Assembly (NCBI GenBank): GCA_050692985.1 | Contig: JBOGVZ010000066.1 | Location: 1-64,000 of the forward strand | Direction: 5' to 3' | Length of the DNA stretch: 64,000 bases | Origin: JBOGVZ01 sp050692985 | Lineage (GTDB): Bacteria > Actinomycetota > UBA4738 > CALAEC01 | Shown: positions 26,222 to 34,028 of the stretch, piece by piece | Layout: every line of letters starts with the position of its first letter | Position numbering within the stretch: position 1 is the first letter of the stretch | The notes under the pieces: generated by a model | Database searches by the model: none | What the model was told of the DNA's origin: nothing | Seen by the model: the letters and a program-made list of their open reading frames with translations, nothing else | Program-made: the position numbers and the translations under genes

Positions 26222-26280
26222 GAGTACTCCGAAGAGGCACGAAGGGGCGACCCGGAAGGCCGCTTCGGAGTACGCTTTTG
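26222..26280 (+). ncRNA. Candidate small structured RNA (or long-loop terminator)
   Basis: GTACTCCGAAG (26224-26234) pairs perfectly with CTTCGGAGTAC (26263-26273). Inside, GGC/GCC and GGG/CCC can form a second helix capped by CGA. The outer stem is followed by GCTTTTG. With a promoter-like element ending 6 nt before the stem, the unit looks like a short transcript of about 55 nt; alternatively it ends the L,D-transpeptidase mRNA. It does not match a riboswitch I recognise. Confidence 0.4.
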
Positions 26281-26428
26281 TGCACGGGAAGGGGCCCCAC
26301 GGCGCCGCTTCCAGCGTTCCCGGGTCGGTCCGGCCCTGTCCCGCCGCCACCGCGGCGGGCCCCGGAACGTGGCATGTCTTAGGTAGCTCCTTCGTTACCC
26401 AAGAGAGCCCGCGCTCCCCTGGTTGTCG

Positions 26429-26457
26429 TTGCGAATCACATCGGTGTGATCTATGCT
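26429..26457 (+). promoter_or_regulatory. Leaderless promoter of DUF3499 with a palindrome filling its spacer
   Basis: TTGCGA (26429-26434), exactly 17 nt, then TATGCT (26452-26457) and 6 nt to ATG 26464. The spacer is occupied by the palindrome ATCACATCGGTGTGAT (26435-26450), the inverse of the whiB site with one change. A protein bound here would sit between the -35 and -10 on the same stretch as RNA polymerase. Confidence 0.65.
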
Positions 26458-26463
26458 CCCGGC

Positions 26464-26739
26464 ATGCGCCGGTGCACCAAGCTCGGTTGCGACCAGCCCG
26501 CCGCGGCGACCGCAGGCCTGCGCTACGCGGAGCGGATCCTGTGGCTGGCGGAGCTGGCCCCCGAGCGCGATCCCAACTTCCTGGAGCTCTGCGGCGGCCA
26601 CGCCGACCGCCTCACCGCACCGGTGGGATGGACCCGGCTCGACGAGCGGCTCGGCGCCCGGCCCGCCGGGGCCGGGGACGGGGCCACCCCGGCGGACGTG
26701 GCCCTCCTCGACGCCGCGGTTGCCGGCCGCCTGGTCTGA
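26464..26739 (+). CDS. DUF3499 family small protein
   Basis: 91 aa. Begins RRCTKLGCDQPAAAT with a Cys pair (residues 4 and 9) and has a later LCGGHADRL Cys-His motif, consistent with one small zinc site; AERILWLAELAPERDP is the family's central block. ATG 26464 is preferred over an upstream GTG because the promoter spacing predicts transcription starting on it. DUF3499 genes usually stand next to the phosphomannomutase gene in actinobacteria, as here. The function is unknown. Confidence 0.85.
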   Translation: MRRCTKLGCDQPAAATAGLRYAERILWLAELAPERDPNFLELCGGHADRLTAPVGWTRLDERLGARPAGAGDGATPADVALLDAAVAGRLV

Positions 26740-26782
26740 CCGCTGGGTTCCACCCGCCGCTCCGGGGAAGGGTCCGGGCGCT

Positions 26783-26808
26783 CTCTTGGGTACACTCGTA
26801 CCCAAGAG
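26783..26808. promoter_or_regulatory. Perfect 11-bp inverted repeat around a -10 box
   Basis: CTCTTGGGTAC and GTACCCAAGAG flank ACTC, one base before the next start codon. A TACACT -10 candidate (26791-26796) lies at the centre, so a bound dimer would block polymerase. The half-site TACCCAAGAG also occurs at 26396-26405, upstream of DUF3499. Confidence 0.6.
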
Positions 26809-26809
26809 G

Positions 26810-27135
26810 ATGGCCCTGGACCGCGAGCTGATCCGGCACGTCAGAGGCCTGGACGAGTACGACCTGCGCCGGCTGATGATCTTCGCCCGAGGGCTGCTGG
26901 TGTCCCGCCAGGGCCGCGACTTCGCCGACGAGCCACCGGCCCGCCGGGGGAAGGTCACGTTCCGGAGCGCGTGCGCTGTGGCCGGGCCTCGTGCACCCGG
27001 TGCCCCCACGGGCCGTACTGGTACGCCTACTGGCGGGAAGGAGGGCGCCTCCGCTCCCGCTACATCGGCAAGGACCTGCCTTCGGTTCCCGGATCGGCCG
27101 CGTCACCTCCGGGGGACGGGCGAGCGCCCGGATAG
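26810..27135 (+). pseudogene. Small Cys-rich, integrase-arm-like (DUF6788-type) protein, frameshifted
   Basis: The first part reads MALDRELIRHVRGLDEYDLR, and the second, in the -1 frame, has RCGRASCTRCPHGPYWYAYW then GGRLRSRYIGKDLP. These two pieces match one small family in which a zinc-knuckle precedes a beta-sheet resembling the arm-binding domain of tyrosine integrases. Adding one G to the five-G run at 26946-26950 joins them into a protein of about 108 aa. Either a sequencing error or a recent disruption explains this. The palindrome at its start suggests autoregulation if the protein binds DNA. Confidence 0.55.
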
Positions 27136-27231
27136 TCCCGGATGACTAGCCCGCTCCGCCCGATCGGGCCACGGCAAAGATGCCTCCGCCGAGCTATGGA
27201 GCGCGGGCCCCGGGTCGCCGACGATGTCCAC

Positions 27232-27420
27232 ATGAATACCCGGGCAAGAGAGGCGACCCGGTGCCCCGCCTGCGGCGGCTCCCTGATGACCATCTCGCTG
27301 CGGATGGCCGAAGGCGAGGCCATCTACCGGATCTGCCCGCCGTGCGAGGCGAACTGGTGGGAGCGCGACGGGACCCGCGTCGCCCGCGACGAGGTCCTGA
27401 GCCAGCCGACCGAACGCTGA
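27232..27420 (+). CDS. Small zinc-ribbon protein
   Basis: 62 aa with CPACGGS (residues 11-17) and CPPCEANWWERDG (about 34-46), two CxxC knuckles 20 residues apart that should bind one zinc. ATG 27232 gives a natural start; an in-frame extension to about 27142 has poor composition. Its function is unknown; small zinc ribbons of this kind can be RNA- or protein-binding. It stands alone between DUF3499 and the phosphomannomutase gene with about 100 nt on each side. Confidence 0.6.
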   Translation: MNTRAREATRCPACGGSLMTISLRMAEGEAIYRICPPCEANWWERDGTRVARDEVLSQPTER

Positions 27421-27509
27421 CGGTCCCTCCGGCGTCCGCCCGGGCCGGGCCCGGCCGGGCGCGCCGGCCCGTCCCCGGCCCCGTGTGGGAGCGGCGCGGA
27501 CCACCGGGA

Positions 27510-27515
27510 TAGAAT
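27510..27515 (+). promoter_or_regulatory. -10 box for a leaderless phosphomannomutase mRNA
   Basis: TAGAAT lies 6 nt before the GTG at 27522 and there is no Shine-Dalgarno. No clear -35 is visible at 16-18 nt upstream. Confidence 0.45.
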
Positions 27516-27521
27516 CGCCGG

Positions 27522-28862
27522 GTGACCTCGCCCTCCGCCATCTTCAAGGCGTACGACGTTCGGGGGATCTATCCCCATGAGCTCGATGAGGACGTGAGCC
27601 GGCGGATCGGCGCCGCGTTCTCCCGGTTCACCGGAGCTCCAGCCATCGTGGTGGGGCGCGACTGCCGGTCGTCGTCACCGGCGCTGGCCTCGGCCTTCGC
27701 CGAGGGGGTCCTGGCCCGGGGCACCGACGTGGTCGACATCGGGCTGGCCACCACCGACATGCTGTACTTCGCCTCGGGACGGCTGGACCTGCCGGGGGCC
27801 ATGTTCACGGCCAGCCACAACCCGCCGCAGTGGAACGGCCTGAAGCTGTGCCGCCAGGGGGCCGCCCCGGTGGGGGAGGACTCGGGGCTGCTGGAGGTCC
27901 GCGACCTGGCCGAGCGGGCGGACGTGGCCCCGTCCGCGGCGGTGGGCCGCCTCCGGTCCGGCGACATGGTCGAGGAGTACATCGATCACGTGCTGTCGTT
28001 CATCGACGCGGACCGGCTGGCTCCGCTGACCGTGGTGGCCGATGCCGCGAACGGGATGGCCGGGCTGGTCCTGCCGGGGATCTTCGACAGGCTCCCGGCC
28101 AAGCTCGTGGGCCTGTACCTGGAGCTGGACGGGACGTTCCCCAACCACCCGGCGGACCCCATGCAGCCGGAGAACCAGGCCGACCTACGCCGGGCGGTCA
28201 CCGAGCACGGCGCCGACGTGGGGCTGGCCTTCGACGGCGACGCCGACCGGGCCTTCGTGGTGGACGAGCACGCTCAGGGCGTGCCCCCCTCCCTGATCGT
28301 GGCCCTGGTGGCCGAGTCGATGCTCAGGAAGGAGCCGGGGGCCAAGGTCATCCACAACCTGATCACCTCGTGGGTGGTCCCCGAGGTGGTCCGCGAGCAC
28401 GGCGGCCGGCCGATCCGGACCCGCGTCGGCCATTCCCTGATCAAGAAGGTGATGGCGGAGACGGGGGCGATCTTCGGTGGGGAGCATTCGGGACATTACT
28501 ACTTCCGCGATCACTACCGGGCCGACTCGGGGCTGATCGCCGCCCTGCTGGTGCTGGAGCGGCTCTCGGAGGCGGAGGTGCCGCTGTCGGAGCTGCTGGA
28601 GCCGTACCGCCGGTACCACGCATCCGGCGAGATCAACTCGGAGGTCGAGGACCAGGAGGCCACCATCGGGCGGGTGGCGGCCGCGTTCGCCGACGGCCGT
28701 CAGGACCGCCTCGACGGGCTGACCGTGGAGTACGGCGACTGGTGGTTCAACGTCCGGCCCTCGAACACCGAGCCCCTGCTCCGGCTGAACGTCGAGGCCC
28801 GGTCCGACGCGCTGCTCGAGGAGAAGACCGCCGAGGTCCTGTCCGTGATCCGGGGAGGGTAG
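27522..28862 (+). CDS. manB: Phosphomannomutase / phosphoglucomutase
   Basis: Alpha-D-phosphohexomutase interconverting hexose-6-phosphate and hexose-1-phosphate. The phosphoserine loop TASHNP (about residue 91), metal loop DGDADR (about 240), sugar loop GEHSGHYYF (about 323) and phosphate-binding RPSNTEPLLR (about 413) are all intact. The 446-aa length is standard. Its product feeds GDP-mannose and glucose-1-phosphate pathways used by the envelope cluster. It heads a run of closely packed genes ending near 32889. Confidence 0.9.
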   Translation: MTSPSAIFKAYDVRGIYPHELDEDVSRRIGAAFSRFTGAPAIVVGRDCRSSSPALASAFAEGVLARGTDVVDIGLATTDMLYFASGRLDLPGAMFTASHNPPQWNGLKLCRQGAAPVGEDSGLLEVRDLAERADVAPSAAVGRLRSGDMVEEYIDHVLSFIDADRLAPLTVVADAANGMAGLVLPGIFDRLPAKLVGLYLELDGTFPNHPADPMQPENQADLRRAVTEHGADVGLAFDGDADRAFVVDEHAQGVPPSLIVALVAESMLRKEPGAKVIHNLITSWVVPEVVREHGGRPIRTRVGHSLIKKVMAETGAIFGGEHSGHYYFRDHYRADSGLIAALLVLERLSEAEVPLSELLEPYRRYHASGEINSEVEDQEATIGRVAAAFADGRQDRLDGLTVEYGDWWFNVRPSNTEPLLRLNVEARSDALLEEKTAEVLSVIRGG

Positions 28863-29036
28863 ATGGCTGTCGACAGGGAGTTGCTGGAGATCCTGGCCTG
28901 CCCCAACTGCCGGGGCGCCGTGGAGTACCGGGAGGACGAGAACGTCATCGAGTGCGTGGGGGAGTGCCGGTACCGGTACCCGGTCCGCGACGACATCCCG
29001 GTGATGCTGATCGAGGAAGCCACCAAGCCGGAGTGA
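28863..29036 (+). CDS. Trm112 family zinc protein
   Basis: 57 aa with LLEILACPNCRGAVEY (CxxC at about residues 13-16), a later ECVGECRYRYPVRDDIPVML block, and the family's C-terminal MLIEEA. Eukaryotic Trm112 activates methyltransferases; bacterial versions are often next to lipid A or mutase genes and of uncertain role. The ATG directly follows the phosphomannomutase stop, and the end overlaps the SIS gene (GTGA), so it is translated as part of that operon. Confidence 0.85.
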   Translation: MAVDRELLEILACPNCRGAVEYREDENVIECVGECRYRYPVRDDIPVMLIEEATKPE

Positions 29037-30097
29037 CGGTCGCGATCGACGACGAGCGTCTCCTCCGCGCCGGCGACCCTTCGGGGATGCTCGACGCGTT
29101 CGCCTCCATCGGGACGGCGCTGGAGCGGTCCTACGGCTCGGCCCGCGACGGTACGGTTCCCCCCGTCCGCGATGCCCGGTCGGTGACGTTCTGCGCCATG
29201 GGCGGGTCCGCGGCGGCAGGGGACCTGGTGGCCGCGGCGTTCGCTCACCGGGTGGGCGTGCCGATGCTGACCCACCGGGGCCACGACGTTCCGCTCTCGT
29301 ACGGGCCGAACGATGTGGTGGTGTGCGTGTCGTACTCCGGCGATACCGAGGAGACCGTGTCGGCCCACGACTCGGCCGTTGCCCGAGGGTGCCCGGTGGT
29401 GGCGGTGTGCGGCGGCGGCCTCCTGGCGGAGCGAGCGGACGCCTCGGGGACTCCCGTGGTGCCCATCCCGGTGGACGCTCCCGTACCCCGCGCCGGCCTG
29501 GGGACCCTGGTCGGCGGGGTGGTGGGGACGCTGGTTGCCGCCGAGCTCCTGGCGTCCCCGGACGAAGACGTGGCCTCCGCCGGCGCCACGCTGGCCTCGC
29601 TGGCCGATGAGCTGTCCCCGGGCGTACCGGCGGATCGGAACGAGGCCAAGGCCGTGGCCGCCTGGGTGGGCGACCGGGTCCCGGTGGTGTGGGGGTCGGA
29701 GGGCGTCAGCGCCCCCGCGGCCCTGCGGTGGAAGGCGGCGTTCAACGAGAACGCCGAGGTCCCCGCGTTCCGTGGCGTCCTCCCCGAGCTCAGCCACCAC
29801 GAGATCGTGGGGTGGACCCGGGGGCATGGATCGCCCTTCTGCCTGCTCGTCCTGCGAGAGCCGGGCGAGCATGCCACCGTGCCCCGCAGGCTGGAGGCGA
29901 CGCTGGCCGAGGTGGAGGGCTCGGGGCTCAGGTGGCGCGAGGTGTGGGCCCGGGGCGAGGAGCCGCTGGCCCGGGGCCTCTCGCTGGCGCTCGTCGGCGA
30001 CCTGGCCGCCACGTACCACGCCCTGTCCCGGGGCGTCGACCCCGCGGCCATGGACGCCCTGGTCCGGGTGAAGGAACGGCTGGGCCGGGGGACGTGA
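29033..30097 (+). CDS. SIS-domain phosphoglucose/phosphomannose isomerase-like protein
   Basis: Two SIS subdomains in 354 aa. FCAMGGSAAAGDLVA and CVSYSGDTEETVSA are the phosphosugar-binding loops, and FNENAEVPAFRG with ELSHHEIVGW matches the active-site Glu/His region of bifunctional archaeal-type PGI/PMI. With the mutase before it, it could convert fructose-6-phosphate to mannose-6-phosphate. The mycobacterial counterpart Rv3256c is poorly characterised, so activity is inferred. The GTG overlaps the Trm112 stop. Confidence 0.8.
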   Translation: MTVAIDDERLLRAGDPSGMLDAFASIGTALERSYGSARDGTVPPVRDARSVTFCAMGGSAAAGDLVAAAFAHRVGVPMLTHRGHDVPLSYGPNDVVVCVSYSGDTEETVSAHDSAVARGCPVVAVCGGGLLAERADASGTPVVPIPVDAPVPRAGLGTLVGGVVGTLVAAELLASPDEDVASAGATLASLADELSPGVPADRNEAKAVAAWVGDRVPVVWGSEGVSAPAALRWKAAFNENAEVPAFRGVLPELSHHEIVGWTRGHGSPFCLLVLREPGEHATVPRRLEATLAEVEGSGLRWREVWARGEEPLARGLSLALVGDLAATYHALSRGVDPAAMDALVRVKERLGRGT

Positions 30098-30918
30098 TGG
30101 CCGCGCTGCCCGGGCCCGGTGATACCTACGCGGAGGAGGGCGCCGCCCTGGTCCGGGGCTCCACCGAGGTTCGTCCCCGGGCGGCCGTCGTCCTGGGTTC
30201 GGGGCTCTCCGAGGCGGTGGCCGGCATGGACGTCGACGTGGAGTTCCCCTATCCATCCCTGGCGGGGTTCCCGGCGCCGACCGTGCCCGGGCACGTGGGC
30301 CGCCTCCGGATCGGCACCCTGGCCGGGGTGCCCGTGGCCGCGTTCATGGGTCGGGTCCACTTCTACGAAGGTCATCCGATGAGCGTGGGGACGCTGCCGG
30401 CCCGGCTGGCCGCGGCCCTGGGGGCGGAGGCCCTGGTGATCACGGCGTCCGTGGGGGCGGTGGACCCGGCGCTGGAGCCGGGGATGATGGTAGTGGCCTC
30501 CGATCACCTCAACCTGATGGGGGAGAACGCCCTCCGAGGGTGGCGCGACGCGGAAGGGCGCCCGGCCTTCGCCGACCTCAGCCGGGTGTACGATCCCGGC
30601 CTGTCCCGGATCGCGGTCCAGGCCGCCGAGGAGGCCGAGGTCGGCGTGGCCCGGGGGGTGTACGCGGCCATGCCCGGCCCGGCGTTCGAGACGCCGGCGG
30701 AGATCGAGTTCCTCCGCACGGCGGGGGCCACGGTCGTGGGGATGTCGGTGGTCCCCGAGGCCACCGCGGGAGCGGCGCTCGGACTGCGGAACGTGGGACT
30801 GTTCTGCGTGACGAACAAGACCGGCGCCGGCGTGGACCACCTGGAGGTGCTCGAGGTGGCCCAGCGGTTCGCCCCCGGCCTGGGGCGGATCGTGGAGCGG
30901 GTGCTCGGCGCCCTGTGA
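30097..30918 (+). CDS. Purine-nucleoside phosphorylase / methylthioadenosine phosphorylase family
   Basis: Trimeric class PNP of 273 aa. GSGLS near residue 33 is the phosphate loop, PTVPGHVG and GRVHFYEGH are family signatures, AMPGPAFETPAEI contains the purine-site Glu, and VTNKTGAG supplies the base-contact Asn typical of guanosine/inosine enzymes. Together with SahH next door it suggests adenosine or purine-ribose salvage after SAM-dependent methylation. Start and preceding stop share one base (TGATG). Confidence 0.86.
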   Translation: MAALPGPGDTYAEEGAALVRGSTEVRPRAAVVLGSGLSEAVAGMDVDVEFPYPSLAGFPAPTVPGHVGRLRIGTLAGVPVAAFMGRVHFYEGHPMSVGTLPARLAAALGAEALVITASVGAVDPALEPGMMVVASDHLNLMGENALRGWRDAEGRPAFADLSRVYDPGLSRIAVQAAEEAEVGVARGVYAAMPGPAFETPAEIEFLRTAGATVVGMSVVPEATAGAALGLRNVGLFCVTNKTGAGVDHLEVLEVAQRFAPGLGRIVERVLGAL

Positions 30919-30928
30919 GAGGAGAGCG

Positions 30929-32185
30929 ATGGACTGCGACGTGAAGGACCTCGGGCTCGTGGACAAGGGCCGGGACCGCATCGAGTGGGCGGCAGGGGAG
31001 ATGCGGGTGCTGGCCCTGATCAGGGAGCGCTTCGAGAAGGAGCGTCCCCTCCAGGGGCTGCGGATCGGAGCCTGCCTGCACGTGACCACGGAGACCGCCA
31101 ACCTGCTGACGACGCTTCAGGCCGGAGGGGCCCAGGTGGCCGTGTGCGCCTCCAACCCGCTGTCGACCCAGGACGACGTGGCCGCGGCGCTGTGCGAGCA
31201 GGACGGCATCAACGCCTACGCGATCCGCGGTGAGGACGACGAGACCTACTATCGCCACATCCGCTCGGTGCTCGACCACCACCCCCACATCACGCTGGAC
31301 GACGGCGCCGACCTGGTGTCGACCCTCCACCGGGAGCGGCCCGAGCAGCTCCCGGAGCTGATCGGGGGGACCGAGGAGACGACCACGGGGGTCATCCGCC
31401 TGCGCGCCATGGCCGAGAAGGGCGTGCTCGGGTACCCGATCGTGGCCGTCAACGACGCCAAGACCAAGCACCTGTTCGACAACCGGTTCGGGACGGGCCA
31501 GTCGACGATCGACGGCATCATCCGGGCCACGAACCTGCTGTTGGCCGGCCGGGTCGTCGTGGTGTGCGGCTACGGCCAGTGCGGCCGCGGGATCGCCTCG
31601 CGGGCCCGGGGTCTCGGTGCCCAGGTCGTGGTGACCGAGGTGTCCCCGCTCGCGGCCCTGGAGGCGGCCATGGAGGGGTACCGGGTGATGCCGATCCGCG
31701 ACGCCGCGCGGGTGGGCGACGTGTTCGTCACGGTCACCGGGGACACCTCGGTGATCCGCCGGGAGCACCTGGAGGCGATGAAGGACGGGGCGGTGCTGGC
31801 CAACTCCGGGCATTTCGACGTGGAGATCGACAAGGGGGCCCTGGAGGAGCTGTCGGTCGCCCGCCGGCGCCTCCGGGACTCCGTCGACGAGTACCGCATG
31901 CCGGACGGGCGGCGCCTCCACCTCCTGGCGGAAGGGCGGCTGGTGAACCTGGCGGCGGCCGAAGGCCACCCGGCCGCGGTGATGGACATGTCGTTCGCCA
32001 ACCAGGCCCTGTCGGTGGAGTGGATCGCCGGGCGGAGGGGGACGCTGGAGGCGGCCGTCTACCCCGTGCCGGAGGAGATCGACGCCGACGTGGCCCGGCT
32101 GAAGCTGCAGACGATGGGCGTCGAGATCGACGCGCTCACGCCCGAGCAGGAGGCCTACCTGCGGTCGTGGGAGCTGGGGACCTGA
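30929..32185 (+). CDS. sahH: Adenosylhomocysteinase
   Basis: NAD-dependent hydrolysis of S-adenosylhomocysteine to adenosine and homocysteine. HVTTETANLL, NPLSTQDDVAAAL and AYAIRGEDDETYY are substrate-binding blocks; GGTEETTTGVIRL, NDAKTKHLFDNRFGTGQS and the Rossmann stretch VVVCGYGQCGRGIA are the classic signatures. At 418 aa it is the shorter form lacking the internal insertion of eukaryotic and mycobacterial enzymes. RBS GAGAGGAG lies before the ATG. Confidence 0.95.
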   Translation: MDCDVKDLGLVDKGRDRIEWAAGEMRVLALIRERFEKERPLQGLRIGACLHVTTETANLLTTLQAGGAQVAVCASNPLSTQDDVAAALCEQDGINAYAIRGEDDETYYRHIRSVLDHHPHITLDDGADLVSTLHRERPEQLPELIGGTEETTTGVIRLRAMAEKGVLGYPIVAVNDAKTKHLFDNRFGTGQSTIDGIIRATNLLLAGRVVVVCGYGQCGRGIASRARGLGAQVVVTEVSPLAALEAAMEGYRVMPIRDAARVGDVFVTVTGDTSVIRREHLEAMKDGAVLANSGHFDVEIDKGALEELSVARRRLRDSVDEYRMPDGRRLHLLAEGRLVNLAAAEGHPAAVMDMSFANQALSVEWIAGRRGTLEAAVYPVPEEIDADVARLKLQTMGVEIDALTPEQEAYLRSWELGT

Positions 32186-32889
32186 GCGGGGCGACGGAGG
32201 CCGGGTCCGCTCCGGTCTCCGTCGGCGTCGTGTTCGAGCGGTTCCCGGCCTCGATCCGCGGCGCGGTCGTGGTCCGGGGCACCGACCCCGACCCGCACCA
32301 GGTGGAGCTGGTGGGGGCCTGGGTGGCCGAGGCCCATGCGTGGTCCCGGCCCGTCCACGGCGTGGCCATCGACCCGGTGACGGTCGACATGGCCCCCCGC
32401 TCGGAGGTGCTGATCCCGTTCGACGTCCCGCTGGCGGGGATGGGCCCCGGCTGGTACGTGGCGGCGGCCGAGGTCGAGGTGGACGGGAAGGGCCGCGTCC
32501 GGGGGCCGGAGGACGGGAAGCGGTTCCTGGTGCCCTGGCCGGGCGACCAGGTCCGCAAGGGCCTCGTGCCGGCCGACCTCACGATCCGGGTCCCCGGGAG
32601 CGACGGGGCGGTGGTGGAGCGCCTCGAGTGCAAGGGCGATCGAGCGATCGTGCGGTGGCGACACGCCGCCGGTGAGGAGGCCGAGTTCGGCGACCTGCGG
32701 GTGGCGGCGGGGAGCAGGCGGCTCCCGGAGCTCGAGGCCTCACACGACGCGGCCACGGGCGCCCGGGTCACGGTGGTGTATCCGATCCTCAAGGCCCACC
32801 GCCGACTCACGTTCGAGCTGGACCGCCGCCGGCGGCCCGACAAGCCGCCCCAGCGCGGCAAGTGGTCCGCCACCCTCGACCTCGACTGA
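32182..32889 (+). CDS. Hypothetical beta-rich protein
   Basis: A 235-aa protein not recognised. It starts at a CTG overlapping the sahH stop, or at GTG 32230 if that overlap is not used; the strand-like sequence PVSVGVVFERFPASIRGAVV argues for the longer form. Composition is beta-rich and cytoplasmic, with no signal peptide or transmembrane segment. GPGWYVAAAEVEVDGK and VRWRHAAGEEAEFGDL suggest a jelly-roll-like fold. It is likely translated from the sahH mRNA. Confidence 0.6.
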   Translation: MSGATEAGSAPVSVGVVFERFPASIRGAVVVRGTDPDPHQVELVGAWVAEAHAWSRPVHGVAIDPVTVDMAPRSEVLIPFDVPLAGMGPGWYVAAAEVEVDGKGRVRGPEDGKRFLVPWPGDQVRKGLVPADLTIRVPGSDGAVVERLECKGDRAIVRWRHAAGEEAEFGDLRVAAGSRRLPELEASHDAATGARVTVVYPILKAHRRLTFELDRRRRPDKPPQRGKWSATLDLD

Positions 32890-32951
32890 CGACCACGGCG
32901 AGCCCGCGCCCCCGTCTCGATGTCGGTGGGGGGTCGTAACGTCGGGCCGGG

Positions 32952-33683
32952 ATGGGGAAGCTGCTCGACCTGGTGCTGCCGCCCCGCTGCGCCTCGTGCG
33001 GACGCGACGGCTGGCCGCTGTGTCCCGCCTGCACGGCCGAGGTGGCGGTCATCACACCCCCCTTGTGCCGGCGGTGCGGCCGGCCGGTCGAGGAGCCGCT
33101 CTCCGCGTGCGCGGACTGTCCGCCGCGCTCGATCGATGCGGCCCGGGCCCCGTTCCTGTACGAGGGGCCGGTGGCCCGGGCCATCCGCGGCATGAAGTTC
33201 TCCGGGTGGCACGCCCTGCGCCGGCACCTGGCCGGCGCCATGGCCGAGGTCTTCGACCTGGAAGCCGACGTCGTCACGTGGGTCCCGCTGTCCCGCCGCC
33301 GGCGGGGCCGGAGGGGGTTCGACCAGTCGGAGGTCCTGGCCCGGGGGGTGGCCCCGCTCCTGGGCCTCCCGGCGATCCGCCTGCTGCGGCGCACCCGCGA
33401 CACTCCCGCGCAGGCCCGGCGTTCGGGGCGGGATCGCCGGTCGTCGTTGCGGGGCGCGTTCGTGGCCGCCGGACCCTCGCCTCCCCGCGTGCTCCTCGTG
33501 GATGACGTCCTGACCACCGGCGCCACCGCCTCGGCGTGCGCCGCCGTCCTGCGGCGGGCCGGGGCCCGAAGGGTGATGGTGCTGGTGGGGGCTCGGTCGA
33601 TCGGCGGTCCGGTCCCCGCGCGGTGCCGGCCCGGTGACCGCGCAGGCGGCCACGGTCTGGATGGAGGGCCGGTGGGCGGCTAG
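32952..33683 (+). CDS. comFC: ComF family protein (phosphoribosyltransferase fold)
   Basis: 243 aa. The N-terminus carries CASC, CPAC, CRRC and CADC zinc-binding pairs (residues of about 13-58); the C-terminal domain has the PRPP loop VLLVDDVLTTGATASAC. ComFC is needed for uptake of transforming DNA in competent bacteria, but homologues are widespread and may act in DNA metabolism. A TAACGT box ends 9 nt before the ATG. Its place before HPF and SecA matches mycobacterial order (Rv3242c-Rv3240c). Confidence 0.88.
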   Translation: MGKLLDLVLPPRCASCGRDGWPLCPACTAEVAVITPPLCRRCGRPVEEPLSACADCPPRSIDAARAPFLYEGPVARAIRGMKFSGWHALRRHLAGAMAEVFDLEADVVTWVPLSRRRRGRRGFDQSEVLARGVAPLLGLPAIRLLRRTRDTPAQARRSGRDRRSSLRGAFVAAGPSPPRVLLVDDVLTTGATASACAAVLRRAGARRVMVLVGARSIGGPVPARCRPGDRAGGHGLDGGPVGG

Positions 33684-33688
33684 GATGG

Positions 33689-33900
33689 ATGTGGGCTCGC
33701 GCCTGGGTCTGTGGTTGCCCGGAGGAATGTCCTCCGGAAGTCGATGCCAGTCGCAGGCGAAACGACCCACGTAAGGCGACCGTTGGTTGCTGAGCATGGT
33801 GCGGCTTAGACGTAAGTCCTGCCGCGGCGGGGCCGGGCTACCCCGGCCCCGACCGAGAGAAGGTGCTAAGCCGTCCTTGGGACGGCGAACCCCTCAGCAG
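33689..33900 (+). ncRNA. Structured RNA upstream of HPF, raiA-motif-like
   Basis: The 345-nt gap before HPF is highly structured. Helices: ATGTGGG (33689-33695) with CCCACGT (33766-33772); GCCTG (33701-33705) with CAGGC (33754-33758); hairpin CCGGAGGA/TCCTCCGG (33719-33737); GCTGAG (33789-33794) with CTCAGC (33893-33898); CGGCTTAG (33802-33809) with CTAAGCCG (33866-33873); hairpin GGGGCCGGG/CCCGGCCCC (33829-33850); hairpin CCGTCC/GGACGG (33871-33885), which competes with the previous helix. Long conserved RNAs called raiA motifs occur upstream of raiA/hpf genes in Firmicutes and Actinobacteria; the position and size fit, but I cannot run a covariance model. Confidence 0.6.
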
Positions 33901-34028
33901 GCGAGTGTGGGGGCAAAGACCAGGTCAGCCAGGCGCGAGCCCATCTCCGCCGGCCCGTCGCCGCCCGGCGGCCCCGTGGGGCCCCGGCTCTCGGGTCCCC
34001 TCCCGGCCATCCGACGGAAGGAGCCTGC

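Noticed and set aside
26200..26300. tRNA-like stretch (GTAGCCTGGTTGAG resembling a D-arm)
   Set aside because: No acceptor stem, anticodon arm or TTCGA T-loop at proper spacing; the region is better explained by the 11-bp inverted repeat.
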